64,000 nucleotides of DNA from Zea mays (lineage: Eukaryota > Streptophyta > Magnoliopsida > Poales > Poaceae): positions 129,734,990-129,798,989 of the forward strand of contig NC_050101.1 of NCBI RefSeq assembly GCF_902167145.1, written 5' to 3'. A program made the position numbers and the translations under genes. Under the pieces are notes generated by a model. It did not search any database. It saw nothing but the letters and a program-made list of their open reading frames with translations, and was not told the origin of the DNA. Shown here in pieces: positions 59,271-64,000 of the stretch. The first letter of the stretch is position 1; each line of letters starts with the position of its first letter.

Positions 59271-59945
59271 TGTTGGGGGCCTTCGTCTTCCGAAGGTCCT
59301 CAAAAACATGATTTAACAATGTTTTCCAAGTGTAACGTATGAGCAGGTACCTTCAGACTCGGGTTAAAAGCACACACGATGTGAAAAGCATGGTCGTGAC
59401 GAAGGCTGGTGTTGTTCCAAAGCTACGTGCAAGGGAGCTTCAGCTCAATGGCGGAAAAAGGAACCGACTTAAAGGGGAAAAGGCTATCTAGTCCCCATTG
59501 GGTTGTCCATAAGTCAATAGTAAATATGAAGGGCATGACTATAAATTTACACAGGCTGCGCCCTGTGCCTATAAATAGATGAATAATGCCCCCGACCTGT
59601 ACTGTTCACACTGATTTGTACTTGTTCGTGCGTCACGCTTGTACTCTTACCTTCTGTCAAGCCGAAGGTACAAATGTGATCCTATGTTATTCTCATTCAT
59701 TCACGATTATGTAATAAAAGATATATTATAATGTCATATGATTACCCATGTTATTTCTCGTGCTCCATATGTTTCATCTTTCATTGATATATGCTGTGAT
59801 GATGAAGGTATGTCCTTCATGACCTTCGTCTGAAGATCATTGTATCCTAAGGGAAATAATGCTTCGAAGGACGAAGGGCATTAACCTTTAACATTTTGTG
59901 TTGCCTTGTTCTTAATTCATAGCATTTGAGAACAAGTCCCCAACA
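59271..59945 (+). repeat. 5' LTR of element B
   Basis: 675 bp with a TATA box (CTATAAATAG) near 59571. Its last 20-30 bases (GAGAACAAGTCCCCAACA) are identical to the LTR end of element A, while the 5' part differs. Confidence 0.85.
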
Positions 59946-60003
59946 TTGGCGCCCACCCCCGGTGAACTCGTTCGACCACCTTCGGCAAGCACTGACCTTC
60001 GTC

Positions 60004-61256
60004 ATGCCGCCGAAGAAGATAATTGCGCCAGGGGCTGCCGCACTGCAGCCACTGGACACAAACCAGGAGACTCTCTCTTTGAGGCTCGAAGCCAGAAGAG
60101 AAAGGCCATCAGTCCAACACTCCAGGAGGAGGAGTTGGACCAAGAGATCAGGGACATGGAAATCATCCATCAACAAGTGCAAAGGAAGAAGGAGAAGATG
60201 GCTCGGCTGGCCGATCTTCAAAGGAAGATCAACGAAGCTACTAAAGAAGTGCGTCATCTTGCTCAAGATGAACAAGACCGAAGGCCCCAACACAGGGAGC
60301 TTCGTCAGGAAGGCTTATTCAACGAAGATGGATGGTATGATGATTTTAATCATGATACCTTTACTTTTGATAATGCTTCTCCCTTGGCAGCAGAACTGCA
60401 GGCTATCCCATGGCCACAATCCTACAAGCCACCTCAGCTACCCATGTACGATGGACACTCAGACCCAAAACAATTTCTGATGAGCTATGAGGCAACAATA
60501 TCCTCATATGGAGGCAATACAACTGTCATGGCTAAGTCCTTCGTCATGGCAGTCTGGAACGTGGCCCAGACATGGTATTCTTCCCTTCAGCCAGGGACAA
60601 TTACGTCATGGCAGAAGCTCAAGGACATGCTGGTGACCAGTTTCCAAGGCTTTCAGACTAAGCCAGTCATAACTCAGGCCTTGTTCCAGTGCATGCAAGA
60701 CCATGAGGAATACCTCCAGGCGTATGTCCGAAGGTTCTTGCGACTGAGGGCACAAGCGCCCACAGTGCCCAATGAAATTGTCATTGAGGCCATGATTAAG
60801 GTTCTTCGGCCAGGACCCACGGCTCAGTACTTCGCCAGAAAGCCCCCACAAACTCTGGAGAAGCTGCTTCAGAAGATGGATGAATACATTCGGGCTGACA
60901 ACGACTTCCGCCAAAGAAGGGAGGAAGCTTACAGATTCTCGGAGATGACCAGGGGCTTTGGAGGAAGAATCCACCCGAGGCATGTCAGGTCAATCCACAA
61001 TTCCAGTCAGAATGACGACAAAGGAAGCCAGCTTCAGAGGCCACAGTACACCTCACAATCTTTGGGGCAACAGCAAAGCTCTTTCAGGCCGCCAGCTCCA
61101 AGGGGCAGAGGCGCCAGGGGCTTCGGAGGAAGATATGGGGATCAGCTCAGGAAGATTTATTGCTTATTCTGTGGTGAGGACATGGGCCATACCATAAGAA
61201 TGTGCCAAATCCCCATTCTAAAGCAAAAGGAGATCGCAGAAGCTGAAGCTCGATAG
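60004..61256 (+). pseudogene. gag of element B (frameshifted near the start)
   Basis: ATG 60004 (MPPKKIIAPGAAALQPLD) is in a different phase from the main frame, which is open from about 60060 to TAG 61254-61256, so one frameshift lies near 60060-60100. The main frame has an N-terminal coiled coil (EEELDQEIRDMEIIHQQVQR), a Gag core (WNVAQTWYSSLQPGTITSW, AYVRRFLRLRAQAP) and one CCHC zinc knuckle (CLFCGEDMGHTIRMC). After the stop, Gag-like Pro/Gln-rich sequence continues to about 61550, but no protease or RT follows. Confidence 0.85.
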
Positions 61257-61679
61257 AATCAGCTGAAGCGGGTCTTGCACACTGCTTCGTGCCACTCTCC
61301 CTACATACCAAAATATGTGGGCAATCATCCTGCAACTTCTGTTGCTTCGGCTAGCCATTCACAGGCTTCCTAGCCACAGCTACCACCCCCCACCACCACT
61401 GCAACCGATCTATTCCCGAAGTCAGCAGCCAGAAGGGCGCCAGCACACCCAACAACAACGGGAGTTCAGGGAGGAATCCGAAGCTCGCACAGTCAACAGT
61501 ACTGTGCCAGAATCAAAGCACATTTATTGGGCGATATCCTACTCCTGAAATACTTTTATGTTCTATGTCATTTTGTTTTTCAATAAGGAACAAGCAATGT
61601 AAATCTAGTTTTAATTCCTTGTAATAGTTTCACTTTTATCAGAATGAAATATATCTTCTTCACAGACTTACGAATCTAA

Positions 61680-62040
61680 AAAATCGTCCCTAAGGGAATG
61701 CAGAGCTAAAAATTGCCGAAACTACAAAAAGTCGTTCCTAAGGGAGCGCAGCGTAAGTTTTGCCGAAGCTACAAAAAGTCGTTCCTAAGGGAGCGCAGTG
61801 TAAGTTTTCTGCTCAAAAGTCGTTCCAAAGGGAATGCAGAGCCAAATACCGTTGAAATATAAGGCGAAGAAGTTCAAAAGACGTTCCTAAGGGGATGCAG
61901 AACTTATACCGCCGAAATAGAAAGCGAAGAAGTTCAAAAGACGTTTCTAAGGGGATGCAAAACTTACACCGAAAAATAAGCGGTGAAGCCGAAAAATAAA
62001 CGGAAAGAGATTCCGATCGTTCCTAAGGGGACGCAGAGAT
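61680..62040 (+). repeat. short-repeat array at the convergence point in element B
   Basis: CGTTCCTAAGGGAGCGCAG-type units occur about seven times, separated by GCCGAAGCTACAAAAAGT or GAAATAGAAAGCGAAGAAG. Mirror image of 52760-53060 in element A. Confidence 0.75.
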
Positions 62041-62274
62041 TGTGTGTTTCAGTGTGGGCGTGTGGGTGTGTGCCTTTGGCATTAACATCATTTTTTACAT
62101 CATATCATCATATCATCCCGCATAGCATCACATCATACATCATATCGCACCAATGACACGAATTGAATACCAAGTTGATTTTCAGAGAATGCTTTATAAA
62201 AATGAAAATGTGCTAAGGCACAAAGTAAGCTGAAAAATACAGTTTCATCAGCTCTGTTGCAAAAAGAAGGGATC

Positions 62275-62400
62275 CCTTGTTTACGAAGCATGGTTGCTTT
62301 TATGAAGTATGGATATTTTTACGAAGCATGGATGTTTTTACGAAGCATGGATATTTTCACGAAGCACGGATCTTTTTCTTTGCGAAGCATGAAAAGAAGG
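62275..62400 (+). repeat. tandem ACGAAGCATGGAT repeat in element B
   Basis: A unit of about 22 bp (TTTTACGAAGCATGGATGT and variants) is repeated six times just downstream of the antisense gene's 3' end. I do not see it in element A. Confidence 0.75.
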
Positions 62401-62576
62401 GAAGATGTTTTTTCGCCGAAGGCTCAAAAACGGTATGTATATAAAGTTTCATGCATCGCAAAGAAGTGAATTACAAATAATTTACATATTAGATTCAAAG
62501 ATATGCACATCGAATATTACAGTCTTGTTACAACAAAGCTACATTGACCATTTAAAAATGTTTATACAAAAAGTGC

Positions 62577-64000
62577 TAGTCTTCTTTTAGGATCTTCTCC
62601 GCAACTTCATTTAGCAATTTATTGACGACTTCGTCAACAATAGATTCAGCCATATTAATGATCTCCAGTGCTTCCTTCATTTCTGGATCGGCCACAAAAA
62701 ATTAATGATCTCTAGTGCTTCCTTCATTTCGAGATCGAACGGTTCCGGTGGCGGAGATAATTCAGCTACAGTGGAAAAAAATTAATCAGTCTGAAGCCAC
62801 AAAAACAAATGCCGAAGCTAAAAGTCGCGAAACAATACCTATGCGTTTTTCGCGCTCTGCAGCTTCTTCAGCTTGTTTTGCTTGTACTCGGGCGTCATGG
62901 ATGTCTTTTTCACTTTTCTTTATAATTTTGTGAGCCATCTCTCGGCCACCATTCACCCAGATGTCATTATAAAATTTCCCGCCCATTAAACTTGCTTCAG
63001 CTGAGGGATCCTTTGTATCATCCACGGAGAAGGCAGCTTCACTCTGGGCCATAGTCTTGATATGGTCGCATCCTGCCTTCTCCAGGATGGCCGAAATTCC
63101 TCGTGCACCGGAGAACGCACAGACATCCCCACGATCACTTAAAATTTCTTTGAAAGCTTCGGCCTCTCCACTTATCCATTCGATAACACCTTCAGGGTTG
63201 CCTCGTATGAAGTTCTCTTCGTGAGAATAGGCGCCCACGTTGGCGAAGCTAGCCTTTATTTTCTCTACGCAGCCCAAGGATTTTTCAAAGCATCTTTCCT
63301 TGGATGCGCAAAATTCTTCAACAGTTTTCTCTAAATGGTTTTTCCAATATTCGCTGATCTCTCGGTTAGCTTCTGCGAGAGCGCATTTTTCTTTGGCTTA
63401 CGCCAACTGTTTCTGAAGGTCTTCGATTTCATTCTTTTGGATTTCGGCTTGAGCCTTGAAACTAGCTTCATCTTCTTTCACTTTGTTTACCAATGAAATC
63501 AAGATTTTGTCTTTTTCAAATCCTTCGTTCCTTAATTCGATTACCTCTGAACGAAGATTGTTCAGAGCCATCATATATCCTTCATCTTCAATGTTTTTCT
63601 GTGCCCTGAGGGCATTAGTAAGAATCAGGCCCTGCAAGTGGAGGAAAGAATAAGTATGACAAATAAAATACCCCATTTTAAATTCAAATGTAACTCTTAT
63701 ACCTTTATGCTATTATACGCTAAGCTGTCAACAAGCTCATCCTTCGACAAGATTGAAAGGCCATCTTGCAGCTTCGGGAATCCGATGCTTCTACCTATCT
63801 CCCGGCAAACAGATATTTCTTTATTATTCGGGAGACAGTACTAAAAATCTTCTTCCCCACTGCCATTAAACACTAGTGTCCCCTTCGGATATTTCAATCC
63901 TTGGGCATAATGTTGCACTTCTAATATTTCTTCGGGGGATAATACCTTTCCCGAAGCACGGCGAATAATGTAATCAATACTTTTGTCGACGCTTCGGGAC
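62577..64000 (-). pseudogene. decayed antisense gene of element B (5' part outside window)
   Basis: Homologue of the antisense gene in A with the same two intron positions: exon pieces (>64000)-63703, 63631-62839 and 62765-62577. Shared features are SIGFPKL before intron 1, a coiled coil in the middle exon, then RGDVCAFSGARG and KAGCDH. Lesions: TAG at 63841-63843, TAA at 63398-63400, and a 27-bp duplication in the last exon (GAAGGAAGCACT units at about 62650-62690 and 62700-62740) that adds a further stop. The last exon is longer than in A and ends with KILKED. Confidence 0.75.

Larger units (their letters stand above)
59271..64000 (+). mobile_element. Ty3 retrotransposon B: gag without pol, plus a decayed antisense gene (runs off the window)
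   Basis: 5' LTR 59271-59945 (675 bp, TGTTGGGGGCC to CCCCAACA), preceded by TATTC (59266-59270) in C1 sequence. Then come primer site, gag, about 1.3 kb without pol, and a minus-strand gene homologous to that of element A. The 3' LTR lies beyond 64000. The C1/C2 comparison shows the insertion interrupts TTAGTAATATATTC|CTTTTCG. From memory, the combination resembles the maize cinful/zeon group; I could not verify this. Confidence 0.88.

Overview
This is nuclear genomic DNA of a grass, most likely maize or a close Andropogoneae relative. The evidence is genes with GT-AG introns, TATA promoters, CACTA, hAT-like and PIF/Harbinger elements, L1-type LINEs and deeply nested Ty3 and Ty1 LTR retrotransposons. 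Three host genes are supported; most of the rest is mobile DNA in various states of decay. All calls are by eye. No database search was run, and family names come from recognised motifs.

Layout. An intronless bZIP transcription factor gene lies on the minus strand at 720-1316, followed by a non-autonomous CACTA element (1711-2633) and small MITEs. A 14.0 kb Ty3 retrotransposon, called E here (3826-17872, target duplication ATCGG), sits about 60 bp inside the end of an older CACTA element whose body continues past 17873 and holds a 0.97 kb foldback. From 20141 to 26112 there are remnants: another CACTA end, two LTR fragments, a Ty3 gag fragment and a solo LTR. A PIF/Harbinger transposase fragment (minus) then lies head to head with a nuclear gene for a plastid Ycf33-like membrane protein (26789-27367, plus).

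From 28306 to 45717 on the minus strand lies a complete organelle-type DNA topoisomerase I (type IA) gene. I placed 21 exons whose phases all agree and which sum to 1117 codons including the stop. Its introns hold LINE, SINE, MITE and Ty1/copia pieces.

From 46106 to the end is a nest. A decayed minus-strand Ty3 element (C1) is split by a solo-LTR-like insert (D), by a 9.5 kb Ty3 element (A, 48372-57853, target duplication CCGAC) and by a related Ty3 element (B, 59271 to beyond the window). A carries protease-RT-RNaseH-integrase but no gag. B carries gag but no pol inside the window. Both carry, antisense to their own gag/pol, the same extra spliced gene. In A it is intact: TATA box, three exons, about 923 codons, a plant 'putative gypsy type transposon' domain and a coiled-coil tail. 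In both elements the sense and antisense genes converge on a shared array of short repeats. This antisense gene, together with the gag/pol split, is the most interesting signal in the window.
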